Source of the DNA: Dipteris shenzhenensis | Lineage: Eukaryota; Polypodiophyta; Polypodiopsida; Gleicheniales | NCBI GenBank assembly: GCA_047967505.1 | Contig: CM106541.1 | DNA length: 64,000 nt | Strand: one strand, 5' to 3' | The notes under the pieces: generated by a model | Database searches by the model: none | What the model saw: only the letters and a program-made list of their open reading frames with translations | Told to the model about the DNA's origin: nothing | Translations under genes and position numbers: made by a program | Part shown: positions 53,419 to 64,000 of the stretch, piece by piece | Layout: each line of letters begins with the position of its first letter | How positions within the stretch are numbered: position 1 is the stretch's first letter

Positions 53419-54601
53419 CATCTTGTACAATTGCCCTATAATGAGTTGATAGGGTGCAACCTTTAGAATTAGTTTTCTGGCATCGACTACTTTTATTTCA
53501 GGGGGTGGACTTGCTGCCATTAAGTACAAAATGATATCTCCACACCACTCTAGAATAGCATCTATTTGAAATAGTGTGGCATCTGGTAAGTCGTCTTCTA
53601 CTCTAGTGGCTTCTTCTCCCGACTTGACACGAGACATGTGATCGGCAATGTAGTGTTGGGCACCTTTGTGAACCACTATTTTGAAGTTGAATTCTTGAAG
53701 CAAGAGGAGCCATCTAGCTATTCTTCTTGTTGTACACGAATGGTTCACAAGATAAAGCAATGCTTAATGGTCGGTGTAGAAGACAAAATCATTTGCCAGT
53801 AGATAGTGCCAAAATTTCTTTACACTATACACCATTGCTAGGGCTTCTCTTTCTGTGGTGGTATAGTTAATCTCTGCATCATTGAGTTGTCAACTGGTGA
53901 AGTAGAATGGGTAGTATTCCTTATGTTCACCAAGTTGACAAAGCACACTCCCAATTGCATACTTGGATCCATCAATATGAACATCAAAATCAATATCCCA
54001 ATTGGGAGATATAAGGATGGGTGTTGTGATTAGGCACCACTTTAAAAGCTCAAAGGCTTGGTCACACTCTTCGGCCCATAAGACTTCTTCCAAGAACACC
54101 TGTAAAAACTTATTCAGAAATGACTTAAAAGCTATGAACATGACTCGCTAGAATGTGGCCGGGGCATTACAAAGGTCGAATGGCATGACTCTATATGCAA
54201 AAATGCCCCATTCTGTAGCAAAGTAGCAAATGTTGTTTTTGATTGGTCTTTAGGAGCAATTTGCACTTAGTTATAGCCACTGAAGCCATCCAAGAAGTTA
54301 TATATTCGGAGCCTGCCACTTTTTCCAACATTGTTTCTGTTAAGGGTAGGGGATAGTGATCCCTAATTGTGGCAGCATTCACATTTTTTAAGTTTATGCA
54401 TATTCTGAGCTTCTTGTTGTGTTTAGGCACAATGACGATGGGTGAAACCCAATCAGTGTGCTCTATCTCATAGATGAATCCGGCATCTAGGAGTTTTTCC
54501 AGCTCATCATAAACTGTGGTATGATATTTAGGATTTGTGCGATAAGTTCCACATACCTTAGGGTGAGCACCTTCCCTTATAGGTCTCGTGTGTACTGCCA
54601 T
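53407..54601 (-). pseudogene. Gypsy-1 reverse transcriptase and RNase H
   Basis: 54601-54191: PKYHTTVYDELEKLLDAGFI, WVSPIVIVPKHNKKLRICIN, LKNVNAATIRDHYPLP, the gypsy RT fingers. After frame changes, MFIAFKSFLNKFLQVFLEEV (54141 on) joins directly to LWAEECDQAFELLKWCL, the start of the RT-connection/RNase H region. The segment with the YxDD active site and thumb (about 100 codons) is deleted between them. RNase H follows: IDGSKYAIGSVLCQLGEHKE and, at 53760-53407, ARWLLLLQEFNFKIVVHKGA and HYIADHMSRVKSGEE. It ends QLYKMGKD-stop. Confidence 0.85.
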
Positions 54602-55552
54602 GTGAAATTCCTTTTATCTCTTTGTATGACCATGCTAGGCAGTCACAGTATTCCATTAGGAGTGCTTTGAGTTTGGTTTCATCTTCTTGTCGAAGCTGTT
54701 TCCCAATGAAAACTAGTTTTTCTTCCTCCCCTTCAAGGGTGAGGTTTATTGTGCATATTTTTGTCGGTCCCTCATAGATTGGAGTTTCTCCAATGCTATC
54801 AGTTTCTTGAACTTCAGATTCCCTTAGTGGTCTTGTCATTGCTGTTGGTGCACTGCCACTTGTGTAATTCTTGAAGTATTCTGGCACTTCTCGAAGATCG
54901 GCCTCTGATGGTGTTGAATTAGCCTGACATGTGCCATGTGTACTGGGTGGCATGGTTTCATTTACCAATTTGTTAGGCTCTTTTTTACTTTCTTTTTTTG
55001 AAGTCTCTTGATCGAGCTTCATCCGCACATGTGGCTTATATTTCTGAAACTTCTTACTTTGAGAATTGTGGGGTAACTTTTCCACTGGTAAGGTGTTTCC
55101 AAGTAAGGGTTCATTTGCTACGCATACTCCTTCCAGTCCCTCAGGGGACCATTCAAGAGGCGATGGTTCTAATTTTGAGGAAGCTGGCTTTGCAAGGTAC
55201 AATTCGATCCTTTTTTGGACTCGTTCAAATTCATTGAAGTGTTTGGCCTTGGCTTTTCTACAATTTCCTCCAACTTTCTTGTGAGATCTTTTGCTGTTAT
55301 TCAACTTTGGAGGTTCAACTTTTGGGAGCTCGACTGCCATTAGGGCATGCAGAATGGCTAAGTCATTATCAAAGATTTGATCTTCAATTTCAGCATTCTC
55401 AGCCTCAGTTTCAAGGTCCCAAGGAAAATCTGAGTCATGATTGGTATGGTACCTTCTTCAGGTTCATTATCCCACTCGAGGTCAGCCATAAAGAATGGCA
55501 TGTCTAGATCGATTGGTTCTTCATGTGTGAGTGGAGGATCTACCTGTAGCAC
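54558..55552 (-). pseudogene. Gypsy-1 protease-RT linker
   Basis: A 260-codon frame (55340-54558) with charged, low-complexity sequence and GEEEKLVFIGKQLRQEDETK, then LLMEYCDCLAWSYKEIKGIS. This last piece is the conserved gypsy lead-in to RT (D.F.WS..D..G). A further frame at 55552-55358 links to the protease. No catalytic motif expected here. Confidence 0.75.
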
Positions 55553-55564
55553 CTTAGCATCTAT

Positions 55565-56233
55565 CTATGAGAAGATGGGGTCTAATGAATGGCAGTTGTC
55601 GATGGTTGCCAATGTTTGTATCCAGTTATTGACATTGCTTTGTGAATCACCCGCTATGGCATGTTGTTGCAAAGGAGTTGATTTGCTTGAGATTGTCATT
55701 GAAGATGTGTCATCCAACGCTCTAGGCACAATTGGTTTTATAGCTCCTATTCCCACATTCACCCTGACTACTGTGTCGCAATTCTGGATTGTCAGTCTAT
55801 CAGTTCCCAAGTCATGGAGGACTGATGCTTCTGTAACCAAGGACATCCCTTGGAATAAGATTTGATAGGATTTTTTGGTGAGATCCGAGATTGTGAATTG
55901 AAGGGAAAAGCGGACTCCTGCAACCTTTGTGGACATGCCATTTACTATTCCCAAGGGTTTAGCCCATGAATCATCAGCAAGGCGTATGTTGAAATTAGCC
56001 TTTTGCATTGGTGGGGGACCCCATTCTTTGTAGAGCTCCTTTGATAGGACATTTGCACCTGCTCCACCATCCACTATGGCTTGGACTTCATTATATGCCT
56101 TGTGGATCAAAGGCACAGTAATGTTGCATATGTCATCTCTCTCACCCATCCGCACAAGGATATCTTCAAGGTCATTCATAGGTGGAGAGGGATTTGTGAG
56201 TTCCCACCCCAATGATGTCGATTGGGATGTCAA
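55565..56233 (-). pseudogene. Gypsy-1 aspartic protease
   Basis: A 222-codon frame with VQAIVDGGAGANVLSKELYK: the retropepsin active site, Asp at about residue 55, reading DGG where D(S/T)G is usual. Later AGVRFSLQFTISDLTKKSYQ and ILFQGMSLV match the flap and C-terminal fold of clan AA proteases. The Ser/Thr-to-Gly change would weaken catalysis. Confidence 0.75.
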
Positions 56234-57674
56234 GCTTAACCTTTGTTTGTTGTGGGACTTTATTTTTCATGGGACAATCCATACAGGCATGTCCTATGCC
56301 ATAATCTCTGTAGAGTGGTTGGAAAGTAGCAGGGCTACCACGATGAGGGCACTCTGTGATCTGGTGATTTTCTCCACAGCCGTAGCACTTGATTGGTGCT
56401 TGACATGTGTTGAGACATACTTGATTTGCATAAATTGGCATTAGACCCTCTGCACCTTCTACATAGTACACTGGATACTCTGTTTCATACTCAAATGATG
56501 AGTCTACTTCCTCAGCTTGTAATTGATGTATTGGAACTGCCTAAGGAGCTGGATTTGGTGCTCTTGGATATGGTCCTGGATTTGGATTCCTGAGTAGTTG
56601 TGGGACTTGTGTCCGAATGGGAACAGGATTTAGCCTCGGAGTTGGGGGCGCTTGTGCAAGTGCCGATTGCCTGTACATTGGTGTGGGTGTCGCTTGGTAT
56701 TGTTGAGGTTGAGGTGGGTTGTTGCACATGTTCAAGATGCAACCATTTTCATCATGGCCACCAACGATGCAGATATGGCACCACAACCTTGGCGATGGAT
56801 TTGCTTGTGTAGTGATCCTCGCTCTTAGGTCCGGACACTCATTTGCTATATGATTGGCCATGCAGTGTGGACACCAGCCATTTTCTCGCCATGGATATGT
56901 CTGAGTTGGTGGCTGAGACAAGTGAAGTTTTTGTTCCATGGCCTGCATCATGTCTTCTTTCAGCTTCATGGCCATGGCCTCTAGGTGATCATCATTTGAT
57001 GTTTCAACAATGGACTTTGATTTTTCCTTTTTCGAGTGCTTATCTCATGCACTAGATCCGCCGTCATCACTATTAGTGTCTGAGTCGGTCATGCCATCCT
57101 CGATGTCAATGGTTGCTGCATGAGTAGTACTAAACATTTCATAGCTGCTTATCTTTTTCATATCCTTTCAGATTTTCTTTCTTAGTCCTACAATGAACCA
57201 GGCCGTGAGGTACTTTGCATCAGGGTGTGGGTCACATTTGGTGATTAATGTTTTCATCTTACCCAAGTATGTGCGTACATCTTCTTGACGGCCTTGTTCG
57301 ATCTTGCTTAGCTGGAGAGCAGGATCATCTTGTAGCCTCTTCATTTGAAAGCATCATTTAAATTTTGTTTGAAGTAGGTCCCATGTGGCATGCTCTTCCA
57401 CTAGAAGGTCTAGGTACCATTCAAACGCTTCATTAGTTAAGGCCATGGGAAACCAAGCCACCTTGGTTTCGTGGGATTGATCTCCACTTGCTTGGCATGT
57501 GGCATCAAAATATTGGAGAAATCGGGCTCGATCTCCCCTACCATTATATTTGGGAAGTTCTAGTTTTCCCAAGGGGCACCTGCCTTGAGTGTTATTATTT
57601 CTTCGATTAAAGAAATTGTCATCCTCTGCATCGAGGTCGATATCCCCATCATTGTCATGATAGTGGCCAGCCAT
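56172..57674 (-). pseudogene. Gypsy-1 gag with zinc-knuckle repeats
   Basis: 57674-57354 starts MAGHYHDNDGDIDLDAEDDN and contains LELPKYNGRGDRARFLQYFD and AWFPMALTNEAFEWYLDLLV, the Retrotrans_gag core. 56975-56541 has two Cys/His clusters (CPHCMANHIANECPDLRARI and LWCHICIVGGHDENGCILNM) and a Pro/Gln-rich tail. 56471-56172 adds CYGCGENHQITECPHRG. All three lie in the same frame, broken by stops. Confidence 0.75.
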
Positions 57675-58285
57675 GTTGTGGCATAGAGGAGTTAAAGGGA
57701 TTGATTGAATCTCAAGGGGGGGATTCAGGGTACGGGATTGTCAAGGGCAGTGGTTGTAGTAGAGTTGTATGCAGATTTGGTGAGCATTGGAGTCAAAGGC
57801 ATTGGCTAAAACATAGCTGCATGTAGATTGGGTGAGATTTGCAAAGGGTGTCTCTGCCGCAAGTGTGGGTCTGGATATTTTTATTGGGAGGTTAGAGTGG
57901 TGTTAGTTTGTGTAGGGACCGTCATGTTAATAATGTGCCTAAGATTGTCCTACATGTGTAGGGAACTGTGCCAGTGCAAACGGATCATTAATCGGAGGTC
58001 ACGGCGTGAAGATACGAGCAAAGTTATGCGAAATGAGGCCCACACGGGGGCACAAATGAGCGAGTGCTAGGGATGCCAAAATGGTGCGCAATGGGCTAAA
58101 AAAATACCCCATAGCATGGTGTTTTTGTGTGTGAAATATTGGTGCAAACGGGGTCCAGTTTGGGTCCCAAACAGATGAGTTACGAGGGGTCAAAGTAGGG
58201 GTAAAATTGGCTTTTTTGGGGGGGGGTGGGGGGGTCTTAAGGGTGGTGTGAATGGACTTTAAGTCCAACTGAGGGGTTTGATCCA
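57675..58285. other. Upstream of Gypsy-1 gag, unassigned
   Basis: Probably leader and former 5' LTR of Gypsy-1, but no LTR boundary or primer site could be identified. A short poly-G run lies near 58218. Confidence 0.4.
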
Positions 58286-58289
58286 AGTT

Positions 58290-58495
58290 AATTCTATTTA
58301 GATTAACTAGCCTATATCCTCCGAGTTACTGTAATTGGGAGGTTAACCTAACTAGCTTCACTAATTACAATTAGTTACTAACTGAAGGTTAGTTAAACTA
58401 ACCTAGCTGTTAGTAACTAACCTAGGTTAAACCTAACTAAGTTAGACTAACCTAGACTAGGTTAAACTAACCTAGGGTTAGGTTTAGGTTAGTTT
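58290..58495. repeat. TTAGTTAACC/AACCTAGGTT repeat block
   Basis: Words of the type GTTAGTTAACT, AACCTAGGTTAA and CTAACCTAG recur in both orientations about a dozen times, ending in GGGTTAGGTTTAGGTTAG. Numerous short inverted repeats result. The last part resembles degenerate telomere repeat. Confidence 0.75.
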
Positions 58496-58499
58496 TTTT

Positions 58500-58877
58500 T
58501 TTTGGTGGGGGGGGGGATTTCATGGCGACGGGGAGGGGGAGGGATTTCGCGGCAGCAGGGAATGGGTGGAAGGGAGGGTAGAGTGGAGGGGAGGGTGGAG
58601 GGGAGGGGGTGAGGGATTGCGAGGAGGGGAGGGGGCTGAGGGCGCAGGGCGGGCGGGCGGAGGGGGAAGGGGGTGGAGGGGAGGGGGCTCAAGGCACGGG
58701 TCGAGCAGGCACGGGGAGGAGTGGGCGGGGGCGGCGGGCGGGTGCCATCGTTGGCACGACACGTTGAGCTGCCAAGCCCAAGGTAAGGGCCTTAGGCCCT
58801 TTAGAATAGGGAGAGGCATGTGAGTGGAGGGTAGAGAGAGAAGGGAGGGGAAAGAGAGGGAGAGAGAAAGAGAGAGG

Positions 58878-58923
<46 letters not shown>

Positions 58924-59310
58924 TGCGGGAAAGGGGAAGGGGGGGGGGAGGGGGGTGAGGGAATGGTAGAGGAGGGTGGTGCAAAGGGAGGGAGGGAAAG
59001 GGTGGGGGTGGAGATGGGGGGGTGGTGGAAATGGAGGAGGGGAGGGGAAAGGGTGGTGGTGAGGGAGGGAGGTGGAGATGGAGGGGGGGGAAAGGGGTGG
59101 TGGTGGAGGGGGAGATGGAGGAGATGGAACGGGGGGAGGTGGAGAGGGAGGGGGGGAAAGGGTGGGGGTGGAGGGAGAGGGGCAGGAAAGGGGTGGTGGA
59201 GATGGAGGAGGGGTGGGGGGGGAATGGAGAGAGGGAGGGGAAAAGGGGTGGTGGAGATAGAGGGGAGGGTGGAGGGGGAGATGGAGGAGGGGGAAGGGGA
59301 AAAAAGAAAA
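58500..59310. repeat. Polypurine tract of about 800 bp, almost only G and A
   Basis: The plus strand is dominated by GGGAGG, GGTGGAG and GAGATGGAGG words with many G-runs of 4-9. It has only small interruptions (58720-58790) and an internal (GA)n at 58883-58913. The long Pro/Ser-rich and Gly-rich frames here (up to 295 codons) exist only because purine-rich DNA lacks stops. Confidence 0.92.
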
Positions 59311-59618
59311 AAGGAAAAACTTGACGGACGGAAAACTTTGATGGAAAACGAAAAACTTTGACGAAAATCCAAAGGGAGGAAGAGATGGTCATCTGAACGC
59401 TCTCCAAGACTTTCTCAATGTAACGGGATTATTGAGGACCAATGGATGGTGGGTGGATGGCTAGGTTAGCGCTACGAGATGGGCTCAAACTAACTTACCA
59501 TGTGAGGATGCGAGTAGGGTGGTGGTCGATGGAAAGGGAGGAGTGTCTTGAGCAGGGCTCCGAATGGGGAAGAGGATGGAGGCAAGATGTGAAAGAAAAA
59601 GTATGAAAGGGATGGGTT

Positions 59619-59800
59619 GCATGTAGAATTTGCATGTAGGAGTTGCATGTAGGAGTTGCATGTAGAACTCGCATGTAGAACTCGCATGTAGGAGTTGCAT
59701 GTAGGAATCATATGTAGAACTTGCATGTACGAGTTGCATGTAGAACTCGCATGTAGGAGTTGCATGTAGGAATCGTATGTAGAACTTGCATGTAGAACAT
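59619..59800. repeat. 13-bp minisatellite, 14 units, with 65-bp super-period
   Basis: GCATGTAGRANTY units repeat without gaps. Units 5-9 and 10-14 follow the same order of variants (AACTC, GGAGTT, GGAATC, then an RTATG-starting unit, then GCATG), showing a five-unit higher-order repeat. The overlapping minus-strand frames have no coding meaning. Confidence 0.93.
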
Positions 59801-59929
59801 GCAAGTTGGATTTCTAAGAGGGATTATTTTTAGCCTTATGCAAGTACAAGCGAAGCTTTGCCGCTACTCTACACACACATTCTGTTCTATCTAAGTCCAT
59901 GTTGGCACAAAGAGAACGCCATCTTTGTT

Positions 59930-60747
59930 ATTTCTAGAGAAGGAGCGAATTCATCTACAAGAGAAATATTATGTGTTGGGTGAAGGGTCGTATGGAAAGG
60001 TTGTGAAAAGTAACATCATCGGTGTATAAGGTTTTGGTCGAAATGAAACCTTTACTATCAAGCCTCTAAACGTGTCTATAAATGCAAGTGAAAGAGAAGA
60101 GAAAAAAACCATGAGAGAGTTAATGGCTAGCATTGAATCAATGCAAGCCCAATGACCTCAAAGAGGACTTGTTTGCACATTTTTTCGTGTGATAAATCCT
60201 CCAAGATTGGCATACCGAATATTGGAATGGTGAGATGTTAGATAAATGGTCAAGGTTGGATGCTATGAACCTAAACTATGTGGGAGAAGAATTAAACCAT
60301 TTATCTCGTATACGTGCTCATGACTTAAATTTAGTTGGTACTTTGATGGGAACCTTGAACTACATGCATGGACAAGGTCTTTTACATAATGACTTGCATC
60401 CTTCTAACATTATGCTTCACTTTGATAGTGATTCTGATAAGGTTTTCATAGGAATAATTGATTAGGAATCAAGAAAGTGCGATAAATATGTTGATGATGG
60501 CAAGGAAAGATCTGACCCTCAACTCATAGAGAGATGCATGAGAAGAAAGTTGTTGGCTCTGAAACTGTATACTTTTCCATTTGCAAAGTTCTCAAAGGAA
60601 ACAGATATTTATGCTTCAACTCTTGCACTAGAGAAGTTGTATTGGATGGCATACAAGTACTTCATTCAAATCAAAGATGCAACTAAGCTAGATGTTACTC
60701 ACACATTCCAAGTGATATTCAAGGAGACATGTGAAAGTGCATTATGA
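59930..60747 (+). pseudogene. Protein-kinase-like pseudogene
   Basis: A plus-strand translation shows a glycine loop (YYVLGEGSYGKVVKSNI, about 59970-60020), a decayed N-lobe, and a catalytic loop HGQGLLHNDLHPSNIML (60370-60420; HND in place of HRD, Asp kept). The Mg-binding motif is encoded as IIDW with Trp replaced by TAG (60463). A C-lobe follows with TDIYASTLALEKLYWMAYKY. Stops near 60028, 60153 and 60229. Family: protein kinase fold, subfamily unknown. Probably a degraded or retrotransposed copy. Confidence 0.65.
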
Positions 60748-60950
60748 CCTAATGCACTATAGTCTTTTGTATCCAACTTTGATAAGTGCTCTGCACTTTT
60801 ATATAACATCAAAATCTTTTTGTTTTTTAATACATGATCCATTTGTGTATATAAGGAAAGTTTTATTTGTTATTTTTTTATTTCAAAGAAATTTGCATAG
60901 TACATGCCTCATAGGTTTGATTCATAGTATTTTACAAATGCAAATATTAT

Positions 60951-61550
60951 TTTGCACAATGACCTGCATCGTTCTAACATTATGCTTCACTTTGATAGTG
61001 ATTCTGATAAGGTTTTCATAAGAATAATTGATTAGGAATCAAGCAAGACTGATAAATATGTTGATGATGGCAAGGATAGATGTGACCCTCAACTCACAGA
61101 GAGATGCATGAGAAGAAAGTGGTTGGCTCTGAAACTATATACTTTTCCATTTGCAAAGTTCTCAAAGGAAATGGATATTTATGTTTCAACTCTTGCACTA
61201 GAGAAGTTGTATTGGATGGCATACAAGTACTTCATTCAAATCAAAGATGCAACTAAGCTAGATGTTACTCACACATTCCAAGTGATATTCAAGGAGACAT
61301 GTGAAAGTGCATTATGACCCAATGCACTATAGTCTTTTGTATCCAACTTTAATAAGTGCTCTGCACTTTTATATAACATCAAAAGCTTTTTGTTTTTTAA
61401 TACATGATCCATTTATGTATATAAGGAAAGTTTTGTTTGTTATTTTTTTATTTCAAAGAATTTTACATCGTACATGCCTCATAGGTTTGATTCAGTACAT
61501 GCCTCATAGGTTTGATTCATAGTATTTTACAAATGCAAATATTATTTTAG
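60951..61550 (+). repeat. Tandem duplicate (570 bp) of the kinase 3' half
   Basis: 60381-60950 is repeated at 60951 on with few differences: ACATTATGCTTCACTTTGAT, GAGAGATGCATGAGAAGAAAG and the whole C-lobe frame (61108-61317). Both copies carry the same TAG after ATAATTGAT, so that stop arose before the duplication. Copy 2 has an extra 24-bp repeat of CATGCCTCATAGGTTTGATTCA. Confidence 0.93.
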
Positions 61551-61669
61551 ATGATTAGAGAGAAGATTGGACAACAAGGATTGTCTCTAAATGACATTCA
61601 TCAAGGAGTTGAATAGCATTACTCATTTTTATTATGATTCACTTAATTTCGAATGCAATACAAATATTT

Positions 61670-62160
61670 CGTTTCTTACTCTTGTTTCTACTTGTTGTTA
61701 GTATATAGTGAAATTGTATTACAACAAAAAAATTGTATTAATTGTGTGAAATTGCATTTAAGAGCAATGAATGACTTTACTACATAGTGAATCTTTTTCA
61801 TATAGTCAAAAATTTTTGCTAAATATCTATTTCAAATATTTTCATTCTACTATTTCATTATATAGATAAATTTTCTTCTATATATGGGGGTCAATTCTCT
61901 ACCTGGAGAAATTTTGCCTCTATATAGTGAAATTGTATCTATACACTAAAATTCCCATATGGACTCTATATAGTGATTGATTTCCCCATATAGTGAAATT
62001 TTGCCTCTATATAGTAAAATTCTCATAAGGACTCTCTATATAGTGGTTTTCCCCTTATAGTGAAATTTTCACCATATAGCAACATTCTCTTAAGAAATCC
62101 CTATGTAGAGAAATTTGTTTCCTAGTATAGTTAAATATTCTCTAGGTAAACTATATAAAG
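61670..62160. repeat. Degenerate TATATAGTGAAATT repeats
   Basis: CTATATAGTGAAATTTTGCC and shorter variants recur roughly every 30-60 bp with inserted TCTC or CCCC words. Strongly AT-rich. Confidence 0.7.
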
Positions 62161-63738
62161 ACACTCTCACATTCTCTAATCTGGACTTTTACTAGATATA
62201 TGTATTTCTTTCTAGTAAATAATCTAGCAAATCCTTTTTTTTGGCTATATAGAGATTGGTCAAAAGTTCCTTGTGCAAGTTGAACAAATAGTTTTGATTT
62301 CTCAACTGTCTCACTCGTTCTTCAACTTTGATGCCTTGGTAAAGGCTAGGATCATGCTTCTTTTCTAATCCCTTTTATCAACATAACCCATGGGTTTCCT
62401 GTTAGTGACTTGGTTGATTAGGATAAGTGGTTGATATCATTGACACTTTGTTGGATTTGGAGCCATACTTAGGCGTTTGATGTTTGGCATAGTTGGAGCT
62501 TGCTTGACAAGCAAACAGGAAAATATGTACCATTTTAGGCTTTTGTCTACAATAGTAAATCTGTTTTTCCATTTCTACATTGTATTCTTTTATAGAGGAT
62601 GAGAGAGATCACACACAACTAGCTATACAAAATGTACTCTCTCACATAACCAAGAAGATGAACATGATACAATATCTATTGAACCCTACTTAGGGTTGCC
62701 CTAAATCCATACGAAATATTCACTTAGGGACTTAGGATCCCTTCTAGATTCCTCTATGAGTCTAACCATCTACTCATACATACAACACATCAACATATGA
62801 AACATAATATGTACATGGAGAATGACCAGCCCAATGACCCATACTGCAACATCACCAATGTGTACAAAAAGCTATTCATACACTCCTCTTGATTATAGCT
62901 CTATTGATGGTGCACACTTTGAGAGAAAGCTCTATAAGTGGTTGTGCAGATCTTCATCCTCCAATCATTTGAAATCTTGGAACTTCACCTTAATGGTTGG
63001 ACTAGTTTTGCATAGGTCTTGCCAACTTAGGGCTTCTTGCGCATGATCTTTGTAGCTTCTTGCAATCTAGTCTTGGGTGTTTGAGCAATCACTTGATAGG
63101 CTTTTGGATCAAAGGGTGTTTCCCTCTAATCACTTAATTAGAGGGCATTGCCTTGGATTTCTTGATAGGCTTTGGAATCAAGGGTCTCCTTGGCTTTGAC
63201 TTCTTTAATTTTTGGAATTTGGATTTGTGGCACTTTGCTCTAGGCTCCACTTTGCCTCTAGTCGCACGTGCTTACATTGGGGGTCACATGTGTGCCTTGA
63301 CCTTAGGCTTCACCTACCTTCCTTTGGTCTTATGTGTCACTACACGTGACTTAAGGCTCTTTCTTTGTCCTTTTGATGTCCAATATGACACTCTTGATTA
63401 GGAACATGTCTAGATTGGCAGATTCTCCTATGTTCCTCCAATAGCATGTCTCTCATGGTCAAACGTGCATCTAAACTTATAGGGTTTATAGATTGTCTCA
63501 TAAAGGGTGAAAGCATGGATAGGTGGTTTGAAAAGTAGTGTCATTGGCATTACTTCTTCAAGTGCTAAAAAGTAGTGGCTAAAGGTAAGAATGTGCGAGT
63601 AAGAAAAAATGGCTAAAGGTAGTAACATGAAAGTAAAAAGAACGGGTAGTAATTTAAGAATGGAAAGAATGACCTAGTTGTTTGTTAGAATACGGCTTTA
63701 TGATGAGCCGCTATTTCCATTTCCTTCATCCATGTTGT

Positions 63739-63740
<2 letters not shown>
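62161..63740. other. Intergenic, nothing recognised
   Basis: AT-rich with scattered short frames (62822-63046, 63153-63401) that show no domain, splice support or codon pattern. Variants of CTTGATAGGCTTTNGGATCAAAGG occur twice (63095 and 63160). Confidence 0.45.
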
Positions 63741-63742
<2 letters not shown>

Positions 63743-63822
<80 letters not shown>

Positions 63823-63866
63823 CCTCCCTCTCCCCTCCCTCACTCTCCCTCCCTCCCTCGCTCCCT

Positions 63867-63906
<40 letters not shown>
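63743..63906. repeat. (CT)n microsatellite
   Basis: About 164 bp of CT repeats with CCCT interruptions in the middle. Five overlapping frames through it (Ser-Leu, Arg-Glu) are artefacts. Confidence 0.97.
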
Positions 63907-63908
<2 letters not shown>

Positions 63909-64000
63909 TCTTATTGCACATTGTGATTCCAAAACAAAGTCTTTTTTGGCAACCTCTCCATCTCTATCATGTTTGATGCCTCTTTGAGCTTCTGTGCATC

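Larger units (their letters stand above)
53407..57674 (-). mobile_element. Gypsy-1: Ty3/gypsy remnant without integrase
   Basis: Gene order on the minus strand is gag (57674 on), protease, a long linker, RT and RNase H, which is Ty3/gypsy-like (RT before integrase). Integrase and both LTRs are absent, and the RT has lost its active-site centre. At least six frame changes are needed. No primer site could be placed upstream of gag. Confidence 0.85.

Noticed and set aside
58520-59407. 295-codon and overlapping Pro-, Ser- or Gly-rich frames
   Set aside because: Purine-only DNA has almost no stop codons. All frames are open because of composition.
63678-63987. Ser-Leu and Arg-Glu repeat frames
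   Set aside because: They arise from the (CT)n microsatellite in several frames on both strands.

Overview
This is a nuclear window from a land plant with a large, repeat-rich genome. The evidence is layered Ty1/copia retrotransposons primed by initiator tRNA-Met (TGGTATCAGAGC next to the LTRs), one Ty3/gypsy remnant, an LTR promoter carrying AAACCCTAA telobox motifs, a plant-type satellite with a monomer of about 183 bp, long GA/CT microsatellites, and a small intron-containing LEA gene. A non-seed plant (fern, lycophyte or bryophyte) would fit, because the unfamiliar transposon-like ORFs resemble proteins I loosely associate with such genomes. That is an impression, not a result.

Layout. 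0-10 kb: short tandem-repeat arrays, a MITE family with 8-bp target-site duplications, and two truncated copia 5' ends in opposite orientation. 10.6-12.6 kb: a decayed coiled-coil gene, whose possible further exons (13.2 and 17.8 kb) are split by Copia-1 (13432-17767), the only element here with both LTRs. 18.0-24.8 kb: decayed genes of an unrecognised transposon-like family (18.7-20.2 and 23.9-24.8 kb), separated by a ten-monomer satellite array. 24.8-37.5 kb: three minus-strand copia fragments (2a, 3a, 4) fused or nested. 38.5-39.3 kb: a three-exon LEA gene, the only gene that looks intact. 40.3-43.0 kb: a patchwork of short local duplications. 43.4-44.2 kb: an inverted second copy of the 20.1-20.9 kb transposon end. 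44.2-53.0 kb: minus-strand Copia-2b and Copia-3b, second copies of the families at 25-32 kb. 53.0-57.7 kb: a coiled-coil fragment and a gypsy remnant lacking integrase and the RT active-site segment. 57.7-64 kb: simple sequence (polypurine tract, 13-bp minisatellite), a tandemly duplicated protein-kinase pseudogene, AT-rich repeats and a CT microsatellite.

The genes do not form a pathway. One housekeeping or stress gene sits among decayed mobile elements. The stops that interrupt otherwise readable frames fall mostly at CAG, CAA, CGA or TGG positions, as expected from deamination of methylated cytosine, so the transposons have probably been heavily methylated for a long time. The most unusual material is the unrecognised transposon-like gene family with spliceosomal introns, its adjacency to the satellite, and the MITE family.
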